64,000 bases of DNA from Flavobacterium sp. N2038 (GCF_025947185.1 NZ_CP110001.1:248001-312000), one strand, 5' to 3'; shown: positions 33,443 to 41,527, counted from the stretch's first letter. Translations and numbers: made by a program. The notes: generated by a model not told the origin, from the sequence alone.

Positions 33443-33473
33443 TTGTCTTTTTCTTCTAAAAAAGATAGCTTTG
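33443..33473 (+). promoter_or_regulatory. Promoter of the hibernation factor gene
   Basis: TTG at 33443-33445, a 20-nt spacer, then TAGCTTTG at 33466-33473 give a good Bacteroidota promoter about 30 nt before the ATG. Confidence 0.65.
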
Positions 33474-33502
33474 AGAAACAATCATTAAAAAATTAAACCG
33501 TT

Positions 33503-33817
33503 ATGAAGATTCAAATCAACACCGACAAAAACATTGATGGACATGCAAGATTAGAAAGCTACTTTTCTGGAGAATTAGAAAAAGGTTTAGCACGTTTTGA
33601 AGACAAAATTACCCGTATAGAAGTTCACTTTGGTGATGAAAATGGAGAAAAGTTTAGTTTGCAGGACAAAAAATGTGTAATCGAAGTTCGCCCTCAAAAA
33701 TTACAACCCATAACCGTAACAGAACACGCCGACACCCTTGAAAAAGCTTTTAGCGGCGCTCTAACAAAAATTAAAAAATCATTGACTACGACTTTTGAAA
33801 AAATCAAAGAGTATTAA
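33503..33817 (+). CDS. HPF/RaiA family ribosome hibernation factor
   Basis: 104 residues of a short-form ribosome-associated inhibitor: IQINTDKNIDGHARLESYFSGELEK, ITRIEVHFGDENGEK, KCVIEVRPQKLQPITVTEHADTLEKAFSGALTKIKKSL. This is the beta-alpha-beta-beta-beta-alpha S30AE fold that binds the small subunit and stops translation or pairs ribosomes in stationary phase. There is no C-terminal dimerisation extension. It stands alone, with a good promoter and a strong bidirectional terminator. Confidence 0.88.
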   Translation: MKIQINTDKNIDGHARLESYFSGELEKGLARFEDKITRIEVHFGDENGEKFSLQDKKCVIEVRPQKLQPITVTEHADTLEKAFSGALTKIKKSLTTTFEKIKEY

Positions 33818-33835
33818 TTGATCTAAATAATACAA

Positions 33836-33874
33836 AAATGGCATTATCTCTAATCAGGATAATGCCATTTTTTA
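33836..33874. terminator. Bidirectional terminator after the hibernation factor gene
   Basis: The stem AATGGCATTATC / GATAATGCCATT with flanking A and T runs serves both converging genes. Confidence 0.85.
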
Positions 33875-34528
33875 TTTTAATAAAGCAGTCATTTCGCTCC
33901 ACTGCAATATTTTGACTTTTTCATTGGTTTTGTTTGCACTCTTAATCATTGCTTTGGCAATATCCTGCGCCTCGATCCCTTTGTACTTACTTAATCCTCC
34001 TATAAACAAAGGATTGATAATTTTCCAGAGCGCTATAAAAAAACGCTCAAGTGGCCGGTTTTCTTTTCTGTCTCCTAATATCATTGAGGGGCGAAAAATA
34101 TAAGTGTGTTCAAAATTCAAATCGATAATATCCTGCTCTGTTTCGCCTTTCATTTTAATGTAAAACACTGCCGAATTTTCGTTGGCTCCAACGGCAGAAA
34201 CCAAAAAAACTGCTTTTGCTCCATTATCTTTAGCCAACTGCGCTGCTAAAACCGGATAATCATGATCGATTTGATAATATTGTTCTTTATTGGGTGTTTT
34301 CTTTTTTGTAGTTCCAAGGGCTATAAAAATTTCATCTGCATAAATACCTTTTCCCACATTTGCCAACGAATGAAAATCGCCTATTAAAGTCTTTAATTTT
34401 GGATGATCAATGTTTAGATCTTTCCTGACAACAATTATTATTTCTTCATAATTGGCATCATTCAATAAACTTTCCAAAATATATGATCCTACTAGTCCGC
34501 TTGCTCCGTATACAATTGCTTTTTTCAT
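33872..34528 (-). CDS. NAD(P)-binding Rossmann-fold protein (atypical SDR/epimerase-like)
   Basis: About 218 residues from ATG 34528, where MKKAIVYGASGLVGSYIL gives the N-terminal GxSGxxG nucleotide-binding loop; the 17-residue upstream extension looks spurious. Further features are DEIFIALGTTKKK, a VSAVGANENSAVFYIKMKGETEQDI segment and FRPSMILGDRKENRPLERF, as in the HTATIP2/TMX-like oxidoreductase group. The substrate is unknown. It is monocistronic, in convergent orientation to the hibernation factor. Confidence 0.82.
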   Translation of the reverse strand: MKKAIVYGASGLVGSYILESLLNDANYEEIIIVVRKDLNIDHPKLKTLIGDFHSLANVGKGIYADEIFIALGTTKKKTPNKEQYYQIDHDYPVLAAQLAKDNGAKAVFLVSAVGANENSAVFYIKMKGETEQDIIDLNFEHTYIFRPSMILGDRKENRPLERFFIALWKIINPLFIGGLSKYKGIEAQDIAKAMIKSANKTNEKVKILQWSEMTALLK

Positions 34529-34564
34529 AATAAGGCGATTTGTTTCCTGAAAGTTAGAAATTTT

Positions 34565-34621
34565 TGCCACTGATTTCACAGATTAGAATGATTAATCTTT
34601 TTAATCCTTTAATCTGTGGCA
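34565..34621. repeat. TGCCAC..ATTTCACAGATT / AATCTGTGGCA inverted repeat
   Basis: TTGCCACTGATTTCACAGATTA and CTTTAATCTGTGGCAA bracket a short AT-rich loop. It is the same family as 39519-39588 and 41028-41177. Confidence 0.75.
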
Positions 34622-34794
34622 AAAAAAAATACTAATCCTTACTCCTATGTCTTTAAATAGAACGATTAACATAATAATAACGCTTTTCGGGATTGTAAAA
34701 AGTAAATTTGCAGTCCCAAAAAAAAGAATCCTGACATTCTAAAAACTCAGCACTTTGATTGGGATTATTTACAATATCACATAAAAATACATTC

Positions 34795-35517
34795 ATGAAA
34801 AAGCAATTACTCGTATTATTAATCACAGTACTTTTAGGTTTTGGTGCCAATGCACAACTAAAATCTACCGAAACAAATGTTTTGGTTTTGATTTATTCTC
34901 AAAACGGCGGAACCTACAAAATGGCTAAATCTATTGCCGAAGGAATTCAGGAATATCCAAATACAAAAGCAACTTTAAAGAGAGTTCCATCAATAAATCC
35001 TAAAGAAAAACTAAATGCCGATGTCGAGAAATTACCTATCGCCACAATTGACGAACTAGCCAATTATGACGGAATCGCATTTGGGAGTCCGGTACATTTT
35101 GCCAATATTAGTGCTGAGATGAATTCTTTTTTCAGCCAAAGTATTCCGCTTTGGACTTCGAGAGCTTTAGAAGGAAAACCAACAACTGTATTTATGTCTG
35201 CAGGATCCGGAGCAGGAAAAGAAGCTGCTATTTTATCTTTCTGGAATATTCTGGCCTCTCACGGAATGGTAATCGTACCTACAGGAATTATGGGAACGGC
35301 TACTCTGGACAAATCGGCTCCTCAGGGAAACACGCCTTTTGGAGCAACTTCATTAGCAGGATCAACAGGAACACGCCCGTCACAAAGCGAATTGAATTTG
35401 GCTAAAGAACAAGGAAAAGCTTTGGCAAGAGTCGCATCTGGATTAAAAAATACAGAGAACATAAAAACGGTAAAACAGCTTCGACAGAAATTAAAAATGA
35501 TGTCAATAAAACGCTAA
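34795..35517 (+). CDS. Exported WrbA/flavodoxin-like domain, N-terminal part of a frameshifted fusion
   Basis: The ATG at 34795 gives a clean signal peptide (MKKQLLVLLITVLLGFGANAQ). The rest is an FMN-binding flavodoxin-like domain: VLVLIYSQNGGTYKMAKSI (phosphate loop), AFGSPVHFANISAEMNSFF and FMSAGSGAGKEAA, as in NAD(P)H:quinone oxidoreductases of the WrbA group. The frame ends at 35517 after KMMSIKR, but the next frame continues without a start into a RidA domain. Adding one A in the A5 run at 35463-35467 joins them (ENIKNGKTAST) into a protein of about 386 residues. A periplasmic flavoprotein fused to RidA is unusual. Confidence 0.75.
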   Translation: MKKQLLVLLITVLLGFGANAQLKSTETNVLVLIYSQNGGTYKMAKSIAEGIQEYPNTKATLKRVPSINPKEKLNADVEKLPIATIDELANYDGIAFGSPVHFANISAEMNSFFSQSIPLWTSRALEGKPTTVFMSAGSGAGKEAAILSFWNILASHGMVIVPTGIMGTATLDKSAPQGNTPFGATSLAGSTGTRPSQSELNLAKEQGKALARVASGLKNTENIKTVKQLRQKLKMMSIKR

Positions 35518-35954
35518 AAGACAATAATATTGTACTTCCGGAAGCACCTAAACCAGTTGGAAATTATGTTCCGTATACGATTTCAGATCATAAAGTTTTT
35601 ATTAATCAGGTAGCCTTAAAAGACGGAAAGATTTTAAATCCGGGAAAAGTTGGCGCAACTGTAACAGATGATCAGGCTAAAGAAGCAACATATCAAACGA
35701 TGCTAAATGTAATTGCAGTTTTAAAAGAAGCTTGCGGAGGTGATTTGAATAAGGTCAAACAATGTGTACAATTGACAGGATATTTTAATACTACACCGGA
35801 ATATACACAACATGCTGCCCTTATGAATTCGGCTTCTAATTTGACTGCATTGGTTTTTGGAGAAAAAGGAAAACATGCCAGAGCCACAATTGGTGCAGTT
35901 TCGTTACCAATAAACTCGGCTGTAGAAATTCAGGCTGTTTTTGAAATAGAATAA
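35463..35954 (+). pseudogene. RidA/YjgF domain, C-terminal part of the frameshifted fusion
   Basis: Continuous frame KNGKTASTEIKNDVNKTLKD (linker), then LPEAPKPVGNYVPYTI, VFINQVALKDGKI, and a late TGYFNTTPEYTQHAALMN and FGEKGKHARATIGAVSLP. This is the RidA fold, with the conserved Arg in HARATIGAVSLP that in RidA enzymes contacts imine/enamine substrates. There is no ATG before the domain, so on its own it would not be translated. It reads as the tail of the flavodoxin-like gene displaced by one lost base. Either the gene is broken or the base is a sequencing or assembly error. Confidence 0.7.
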
Positions 35955-36350
35955 AAGAAGATTTTACCGCAATCCTGCAATGTCATTAAGTCAAGCTTTT
36001 AGAAAATAAAATTATTGCAAATCAAATCCGTGTATATCCGTGTTTTTACGAAGTAAATCTGTTTTATCCGCGTCAAAATTAGACGCTGATTTTACTGATT
36101 CGCTAAAGCGAAAACGCTGATAAAAACTGATTTTTCTAATTACTTTTTTAATTAAACTATTAAGTAATTTTATAGATTTCCTCTTAACTCAATAACATTG
36201 AGCTATCGAGAGAAAAGGATTACGCAAAGGTCACAAAGTTTTGTGAATTATGCTTTGCTTTGAGATCGCAAAGGGATTGTGTTTAAAAAACTTAGCTTAA
36301 TGACATTGCCTGTAAGGACTACACATATTTTATAACACAATCTAATTTTT
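35955..36350. other. Gene-free spacer with short repeats
   Basis: There is no supportable gene. It contains a half copy of the CCGCG/TTTTACTGATT type repeat around 36040-36130 and CTCAATAACATTGAG (36188-36202), a perfect small palindrome. An A(C/G)GCAAAGGTCACAAAG-like fragment lies near 36221-36260. Confidence 0.5.
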
Positions 36351-36402
36351 TGCGTGAGGGATAGAAGCAAGCTACCAAAGTAGCGCGGATAGCCCGACAG
36401 CG
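36351..36402. ncRNA. Conserved-looking structured element (GTGAGGGATAGAAGC .. GGATAGCCCGACAGCG)
   Basis: TGCGTGAGGGATAGAAGCAA is followed by a GCTAC-CAAA-GTAGC hairpin (36371-36384) and GCGGATAGCCCGACAGCG. This pair of blocks around a variable hairpin is one I recall meeting at many intergenic sites of Flavobacterium genomes; function unknown. It is more GC-rich than its surroundings. Whether it is an RNA, a repeat or a protein-binding site is open. Confidence 0.4.
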
Positions 36403-36406
36403 ATAT

Positions 36407-36450
36407 AAAAAGGGCCGACTAAGCAATTGCAGAGTTGGCCCCTTTTTATA
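36407..36450. terminator. Terminator downstream of the HGQPGHRCD lipoprotein gene
   Basis: AAAAAGGGCC(G)AC / GT(T)GGCCCCTTTTT form a long stem with A and T runs on either side, 33 nt past the lipoprotein stop on the minus strand. Confidence 0.7.
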
Positions 36451-36482
36451 TTGGTGGCACGCCCAGACTATTGACGTAAATA

Positions 36483-37151
36483 TTATGATTTTGGCAATGG
36501 TGCTCCAACCGCAATGTCACAGCGGTGTCCCGGTTGCCCATGCGCCGGATTCATTCCGTCTGCTACAGTTTGCGTTGTTTCTGTACTTAATAAAGCCGGA
36601 ACTGCATTGTTTGCAGCCGGTGGTGTTACGGTAAAACTTTGTGTTGTCGAACCGCTTTGTGCTGCTCCGGTTGTTGTACCGGCTTTTGCAACAGGAGAAT
36701 TTAGAGGTGCTCCAACAGGAATATCACATCTGTGTCCCGGTTGTCCGTGCGACGGATTCATACCTTTTCCAACTTTTACAGGCGCAGCCGTAGTCGTCGT
36801 AACGACATTTTTCTGATTTGGATTTACCTGAACTACTTGTGGTGTTTGTGTTGTAGTAACTTGCCCTTGTTGTGGAGGAGCCGAATTTAATGGCGCTCCA
36901 ACTGCAATATCACATCTGTGTCCCGGTTGTCCGTGTGCCGGATTTAATCCCTTTGTTTCTCCTAAAACCGTATTTGGATTTGTTTGAGGTTGTGTTTGCA
37001 TAACCGGAGAGGCTACTTTTGTAGTATCTTTTGCAAGTCCAAGCCTAACTAATTCAGATGTTGCTGTTGTTTCTTGTGGTTCTAACTCTTTTTTACAGGA
37101 AATAAAAAACAGAGAAATAGCCAGCGAGCTTATAAGGATTTTTGGATTCAT
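36483..37151 (-). CDS. Lipoprotein with three copies of an HGQPGHRCD motif
   Basis: 222 residues with a lipoprotein signal (lipobox FISC, Cys19). The mature chain is low-complexity Thr/Gln/Pro/Ala linker carrying three near-identical 21-residue blocks at about 68-88, 130-150 and 199-219: G(L/M)NP(A/S)HGQPGHRCDI(A/P)VGAPL. Each block has two His and one Cys, so a metal- or haem-binding role is possible but not shown. I recall the block as a recurring, unnamed motif in flavobacterial lipoproteins. It is monocistronic. Confidence 0.75.
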   Translation of the reverse strand: MNPKILISSLAISLFFISCKKELEPQETTATSELVRLGLAKDTTKVASPVMQTQPQTNPNTVLGETKGLNPAHGQPGHRCDIAVGAPLNSAPPQQGQVTTTQTPQVVQVNPNQKNVVTTTTAAPVKVGKGMNPSHGQPGHRCDIPVGAPLNSPVAKAGTTTGAAQSGSTTQSFTVTPPAANNAVPALLSTETTQTVADGMNPAHGQPGHRCDIAVGAPLPKS

Positions 37152-37200
37152 GATTCTAGTATTTTAAAGCACTCAAATATACTTGTTTTTGGGTTTTCTG

Positions 37201-37336
37201 CCATATAAGTTATATAAGATAATTTAAGTTTTACTTTTTTGTTTGTTTCTGGCAGTCACGATAACTATGGGCAATAGCTTAAAAATTGTCGTTGCAATAA
37301 ACCCATAGCTTAAATTATCTTATATAACTTATATGG
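37201..37336. repeat. 136-bp element with CCATATAAGTTATATAAGA inverted ends (copy A)
   Basis: The left end CCATATAAGTTATATAAGAT and a right end that is its complement (ATCTTATATAACTTATATGG) extend with AATTTAAG/CTTAAATT to arms of about 28 bp. The core has no gene. A second copy with the same ends and a different core is at 41528. Confidence 0.9.
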
Positions 37337-37376
37337 TTTAAAAAAATTAATATCTTTAAACTAAAATAGATCAATC

Positions 37377-37868
37377 ATGAAAAAAACAATTCTACTTCTT
37401 TTATTTGTTGTGTCTTTTGCAAATGCTCAAAAAGCTGAAAAAGACAAAATCAATCAAACTTTAGATGCATGGCATAAAGCTGCTGCCGAAGTAAAAATGG
37501 ACGTTTACTTTAATACTCTTGCTCCTGATGCCATTTATATAGGAACAGATGCAACAGAAAACTGGTCTAAAGATGATTTTTATACCTGGGCAAAACCATT
37601 TTTTGAAAGAGGAACAACCTGGAATTTTAAAGCTTTAGAGCGTCATATTTATTTTGATTCAACAGGTAAAGTAGCGTGGTTTGATGAATTACTTGATACA
37701 CAAATGAAAATCTGTCGCGGTTCTGGCGTTTTGGTTAAAGTGGGAAAAGAATGGAAAATTCAACATTATGTTTTATCGATGACAATTCCGAATGACGAAG
37801 TTGAAGCTGCCATAAAAATTAAAGCCCCAATTGAAGACGCACTGATTACAAAACTTCAAAAAAAATAA
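37377..37868 (+). CDS. Exported NTF2-like (SnoaL-fold) protein
   Basis: 163 residues with a signal peptide (MKKTILLLLFVVSFANAQ). The mature part, INQTLDAWHKAAAEVKMDVYFNTLAPDAIYIGTDATENWSKDDF in outline, then WFDELLDTQMKICRGSGVLVK and WKIQHYVLSMTIPND, has the cone-shaped NTF2/SnoaL plan often annotated as nuclear transport factor 2 family. The catalytic role is unknown; a periplasmic location is inferred. It starts 40 nt after an inverted-repeat element. Confidence 0.8.
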   Translation: MKKTILLLLFVVSFANAQKAEKDKINQTLDAWHKAAAEVKMDVYFNTLAPDAIYIGTDATENWSKDDFYTWAKPFFERGTTWNFKALERHIYFDSTGKVAWFDELLDTQMKICRGSGVLVKVGKEWKIQHYVLSMTIPNDEVEAAIKIKAPIEDALITKLQKK

Positions 37869-38084
37869 ACATTTTTATATTTTATTCTTATAATCCTAAC
37901 TTTTAGAGCGACTTACAAAGATCATTAGCAAAACAATTATAACACAATTGACAATATTAGACCAGTTTTAGAAGTTCAAAATCAAATACTCTCAAAAAAC
38001 CAATCCATAATTTACAAAATTGACTAAAATAAAACTCTAACCTCTATTTTTACAGCCCTAAAAAGCCAAATCTTTATTTTTTTT

Positions 38085-38092
38085 TAACTTTG
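38085..38092 (+). promoter_or_regulatory. Candidate -7 box of the ammonium transporter gene
   Basis: TAACTTTG matches TAnnTTTG, 38 nt before the ATG. No GlnK/PII gene or nitrogen-regulator site was recognised here. Confidence 0.5.
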
Positions 38093-38130
38093 ACCCTAAA
38101 AAAAATAGGGTTCAATAAAGTATTTGAAAA

Positions 38131-39513
38131 ATGAAAATAGAAAGACGCTGGATCATTTCCTTTATTATTATAAGTATTGTTTGTATTACGGGTGCATTTT
38201 GGCCAGCAATGACCGAAAATAGTTATGTATTATCTGAATTTGGCAATACAGACCATATTGTTCCGGCAGATGTTGCCTGGATGCTTACTTCTTCTTGTCT
38301 GGTTTTGATCATGACACCCGGACTGTCTTTTTTTTATGGCGGAATGGTAGGCAAGAAAAATGTGATTTCGACTATGCTGCAAAGTTTTATTTGTTTGGGC
38401 GTTGTGACGCTTTTATGGGTTGTAGTTGCATTTAGTTTAGCTTTTGGAGATCCGGTTGGTTTTGGATCCGGAGACCATTTTTATAGTTTCTTCGGGAATC
38501 CAACTACTTTTGCTTTTATGGATTATGTGGGTGTTTTGCCTCATAAAAAATTGGCAAGTACGATTCCGTTTATGCTTTTTGCTTTATTCCAAATGAAATT
38601 TGCCATAATCGCTCCGGCTATTATTACAGGTTCATTTGCAGAACGTGTTCGATTTATTTCGTATTTAATTTTCATCAGCTTATTTACCATTTTCATATAC
38701 GCGCCTTTATGCCATGCCGTTTGGTATCCAACAGGTATTTTAGGAAGCTATTTTGGTGTGAAAGATTTTGCCGGAGGAACGGTGGTACATATGAGTTCTG
38801 GATTTGCCGCTTTGGCAGGAGTTATTGTTTTGGGGAAAAGAAAAAACAGTCAGCATATTCCAACCAATATTCCGTTTGTATTATTAGGAACGGGAATGTT
38901 ATGGTTTGGCTGGTTCGGATTCAACGCCGGATCTGCTCTTGCAGCCAACGGAACTGCTGCAATGGCTTTTGCAACTACAACAACTTCATCAGCCGCAGCA
39001 ATGTTAACCTGGATTTTCTTTGATCGAATGAATGGCAGAAAAGTATCGGCTTTAGGAGCCTGTATTGGCGCAGTTGTTGGTTTAGTAGCCATTACGCCTG
39101 CTGCCGGATTTGTATCGGTTCCAGAAAGTATGTTCTTTGGATTTATAACGGCTTTAGTTTCAAACTCTGCTGTAAATTGTCGTTTTTCTAAAAAGTTTGA
39201 TGATACTCTTGACGTTTTTGCCTGTCATGGTGTTGGCGGAATTATGGGAATGATTTTAACTGCAATTTTCGCGCATGGCCAGGATGCCAGTTTACTACAC
39301 GGCGGATGGAACGTTTTTGCACACCATATGATGGCATTGGTTCTGGTTTCTGTCTTTACATTCTTTGGTGCTTATTTTTTATTCAAAGTAACCAATTTTA
39401 TTATTCCGCTAAGAGTTTCAGAAGAGTCAGAACATATGGGACTGGATTTATCTCAACATGATGAAACCCTTGATCCAAAATTAAAACCAATTACCGAACC
39501 GCATTACGGGTAA
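38131..39513 (+). CDS. amt: Ammonium transporter (Amt family)
   Basis: 460 residues with an N-terminal hydrophobic segment and about 11 further membrane helices. Signature regions include VAWMLTSSCLVLIMTPGLSFFYGGMV near residue 50, FAGGTVVHMSSGFAALAG near residue 220 (first pore His) and DVFACHGVGGIMG near residue 365 (second pore His), and WFGWFGFNAGSA. It conducts ammonium/ammonia across the inner membrane. There is no adjacent glnK in either direction, unlike the common amtB-glnK arrangement. Confidence 0.95.
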   Translation: MKIERRWIISFIIISIVCITGAFWPAMTENSYVLSEFGNTDHIVPADVAWMLTSSCLVLIMTPGLSFFYGGMVGKKNVISTMLQSFICLGVVTLLWVVVAFSLAFGDPVGFGSGDHFYSFFGNPTTFAFMDYVGVLPHKKLASTIPFMLFALFQMKFAIIAPAIITGSFAERVRFISYLIFISLFTIFIYAPLCHAVWYPTGILGSYFGVKDFAGGTVVHMSSGFAALAGVIVLGKRKNSQHIPTNIPFVLLGTGMLWFGWFGFNAGSALAANGTAAMAFATTTTSSAAAMLTWIFFDRMNGRKVSALGACIGAVVGLVAITPAAGFVSVPESMFFGFITALVSNSAVNCRFSKKFDDTLDVFACHGVGGIMGMILTAIFAHGQDASLLHGGWNVFAHHMMALVLVSVFTFFGAYFLFKVTNFIIPLRVSEESEHMGLDLSQHDETLDPKLKPITEPHYG

Positions 39514-39518
39514 AATGT

Positions 39519-39588
39519 TAGCCACAGATTTCACAGATTCTCACAGATTAAAAAAAGAAATCCCAAAAATCCTTAAAATCTGTGGCTA
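39519..39588. repeat. TAGCCACAGATT inverted repeat
   Basis: TAGCCACAGATTTCACAGATT and AAAATCTGTGGCTA pair across a short spacer just after the amt stop. It may act as a 3' hairpin for amt. Confidence 0.75.
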
Positions 39589-39635
39589 AAAAAATTTAAA
39601 CCCCAATTACGGTTTCTCCATTCGTTTATATTCCT

Positions 39636-39643
39636 TAATTTTG
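39636..39643 (+). promoter_or_regulatory. -7 box of trmB that fixes its start
   Basis: TAATTTTG overlaps a TTG codon at 39641 that would otherwise extend the frame. Transcription from this box begins near 39650, which leaves the GTG at 39662 as the start. Confidence 0.6.
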
Positions 39644-39661
39644 CGAAAAATTTTTGTACAA

Positions 39662-40339
39662 GTGGGAAGTAAAAATAAACTTAAAAGATTCAGAGAAAAC
39701 GAAACATTTCAAAACGTTTTTCAGCCAACCAGAGAAGAAGTTGTAGGCAACCTAATGCCTTTGAGAGGAAAATGGAATTCTGATTTCTTTAAAAATGATA
39801 ATCCTTTAGTTTTAGAATTAGGATGTGGAAAAGGAGAATACTCTGTTGGATTGGCAGAAAGATATCCTGACAAAAATTTTATCGGAATCGACATTAAAGG
39901 TGCACGTTTCTGGAGAGGCGCAAAAACCGCTGTCGAAACCGGATTGCATAATGTTGCTTTTGTTCGAACTCAAATCGAATTGATCAATCATATTTTTGCC
40001 GATGGCGAAGTAGATGAAATCTGGATTACTTTTCCGGATCCTCAAATTAAATACAAAAGAACAAAGCACAGAATGACCAATTCTGAGTTTTTGCAGTTGT
40101 ATAAAAAAATCCTTAAAAAAGATGGTGTTGTAAACCTTAAAACCGACAGCGAATTTATGCACGGCTATACTCTTGGTTTACTTCATGGTGAAGGACATGA
40201 GGTTTTATACGCAAACCATAACGTATACAAAAACGAAGGAAGCCCTGAAGAAGTTACTGCTTTTCAGACTTTTTATGAAAAACAATATTTAGAAATTAAC
40301 AAGGCAATTACGTATATTCGTTTCAAAATTAAAGACTAA
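39662..40339 (+). CDS. trmB: tRNA (guanine-N7-)-methyltransferase
   Basis: 225 residues from a GTG start (MGSKNKLKRF), chosen because an upstream TTG lies inside the promoter box. SAM-binding LELGCGKGEYSVGLA with IGIDIKGARFWRGAKTA, then ITFPDPQIKYKRTKHRMTNSEFL (the PDP-kx-x-x-R-R/H signature) and LKTDSEFMHGYTL are diagnostic of TrmB, which makes m7G46 in tRNA. It is followed 44 nt later by a LysE-type gene in the same direction. Confidence 0.94.
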   Translation: MGSKNKLKRFRENETFQNVFQPTREEVVGNLMPLRGKWNSDFFKNDNPLVLELGCGKGEYSVGLAERYPDKNFIGIDIKGARFWRGAKTAVETGLHNVAFVRTQIELINHIFADGEVDEIWITFPDPQIKYKRTKHRMTNSEFLQLYKKILKKDGVVNLKTDSEFMHGYTLGLLHGEGHEVLYANHNVYKNEGSPEEVTAFQTFYEKQYLEINKAITYIRFKIKD

Positions 40340-40383
40340 TTTAATTTTAAAACACGTTTTTCATAATTCATTATACAACTTTA

Positions 40384-41022
40384 ATGGCATTACTTACTCC
40401 ATTACTTTCTGGTTTTATTGCTGCTGCGATTGGGATTATTCCTCCGGGTTTAATCAACATGACGGCAGCCAAAATAAACCTTAAAGAGGGAAAAAAGAAT
40501 GCGCTGTGGTTTGTAATTGGAGCCGTTTTGGTTATTTTCTTTCAGGTATCGGTAGCGGTTTTATTTGCACGTGTGATCGATAATCGTCCGGATGTGGTAA
40601 CCTTACTTCGTGAAGTTGGTTTTGTTATTTTCTCTATTCTTACCATTTACTTTTTGTTTATTGCTAAAGAACCGCAAACCAAAAAGAAATCTAAAATCAA
40701 AAAAAGCAGTAAAAAAAGCCGTTTCTTTCTGGGAATGCTTCTTTCTGGTTTAAACTTCTTTCCTATTCCATATTATGTTGTTGTAAGTGTTACATTGGCT
40801 TCATACCACCTTTTTGTATTTGAAAACAATATTATTTTTACTTTTGTTATTGGTTCGGTTTTAGGCTCATTTGCTGCTTTATACAGCTACATTGCTTTCT
40901 TTGGAAGAATCGAAAAGAAAACAGATTATTTAATGCGCAACATGAATACTATTATTGGTAGTATTACCGGTTTAGTTGCTCTTGCGACACTTTTTAATAT
41001 TTTGAATTACTATTTCAGGTAA
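40384..41022 (+). CDS. LysE family membrane exporter
   Basis: 212 residues with about six membrane helices. The N-terminus LLSGFIAAAIGIIPPGLINMTAAKINLKEGKKNALWFVIGA has the G-x-x-P-G pair typical of LysE/RhtB-type exporters of amino acids. A basic loop (KKKSKIKKSSKKSR) lies between helices three and four. The substrate is unknown. It may be co-transcribed with trmB. Confidence 0.82.
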   Translation: MALLTPLLSGFIAAAIGIIPPGLINMTAAKINLKEGKKNALWFVIGAVLVIFFQVSVAVLFARVIDNRPDVVTLLREVGFVIFSILTIYFLFIAKEPQTKKKSKIKKSSKKSRFFLGMLLSGLNFFPIPYYVVVSVTLASYHLFVFENNIIFTFVIGSVLGSFAALYSYIAFFGRIEKKTDYLMRNMNTIIGSITGLVALATLFNILNYYFR

Positions 41023-41027
41023 TTTTA

Positions 41028-41177
41028 TAGCCACTGATTTCACAGGTTAAAATGATTTTTTTTTTACTTTGTGATAAATATTTTTCTCGCAGTCCCGATT
41101 GCTATCGGGAGCAGATTAATTATTCTTATTTTTATCTGTGTGATCTGCAAAATCCTTTAATCTCTTAATCTGTGGCA
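41028..41177. repeat. TAGCCACTGATTTCACAG .. AATCTGTGGCA element with internal palindrome
   Basis: The outer arms at 41028 and 41177 belong to the same family as 34565 and 39519. Inside is CCCGATTGCTATCGGG (41094-41109), a one-base variant of the dispersed 16-bp palindrome. It separates the LysE and alkyltransferase-like genes. Confidence 0.75.
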
Positions 41178-41190
41178 AAAAAACAAAACT

Positions 41191-41517
41191 ATGGCTGAAG
41201 AAAATTTTTTCGAGAGAGTGTATACAGTTGCCCGACAAATTCCTTACGGAAAAGTGACTTCTTACGGCGCAATTGCAAAAGCCTTAGGCGCCGCACGTTC
41301 TGCCAGAATGGTTGGCTGGGCCATGAATGCGTGTCATAATATGGATGATGTTCCGGCACACAGAGTTGTAAACCAAAAAGGACTTTTGACAGGGAAACAT
41401 CATTTTGACGGAACCAATTTAATGCAGCAGCTTTTAGAAAGTGAAGGTATTAAAGTAGTCAATAATCAAATTGTAGACTTAGAAAAACACTTTTGGAAAC
41501 CTGAAGTGCAGTATTAA
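41191..41517 (+). CDS. Alkyltransferase-like protein (MGMT/Ogt family without the reactive Cys)
   Basis: 108 residues: RQIPYGKVTSYGAIAKALG (helix-turn-helix part), SARMVGWAMNACHN, and DDVPAHRVVNQKGLLTG. In O6-alkylguanine transferases the active site is PCHRV; here it is PAHRV, so the methyl-accepting Cys is Ala. Such ATL proteins bind O6-alkylguanine tightly and channel it to nucleotide excision repair. Length is that of an ATL without the N-terminal MGMT domain. It lies alone between repeat elements. Confidence 0.9.
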   Translation: MAEENFFERVYTVARQIPYGKVTSYGAIAKALGAARSARMVGWAMNACHNMDDVPAHRVVNQKGLLTGKHHFDGTNLMQQLLESEGIKVVNNQIVDLEKHFWKPEVQY

Positions 41518-41527
41518 ATGTTTTTCA

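Noticed and set aside
34653..34850. 65-codon minus-strand frame over the start of the flavodoxin-like gene
   Set aside because: It is antisense to a clear signal peptide region and has no coding features of its own.
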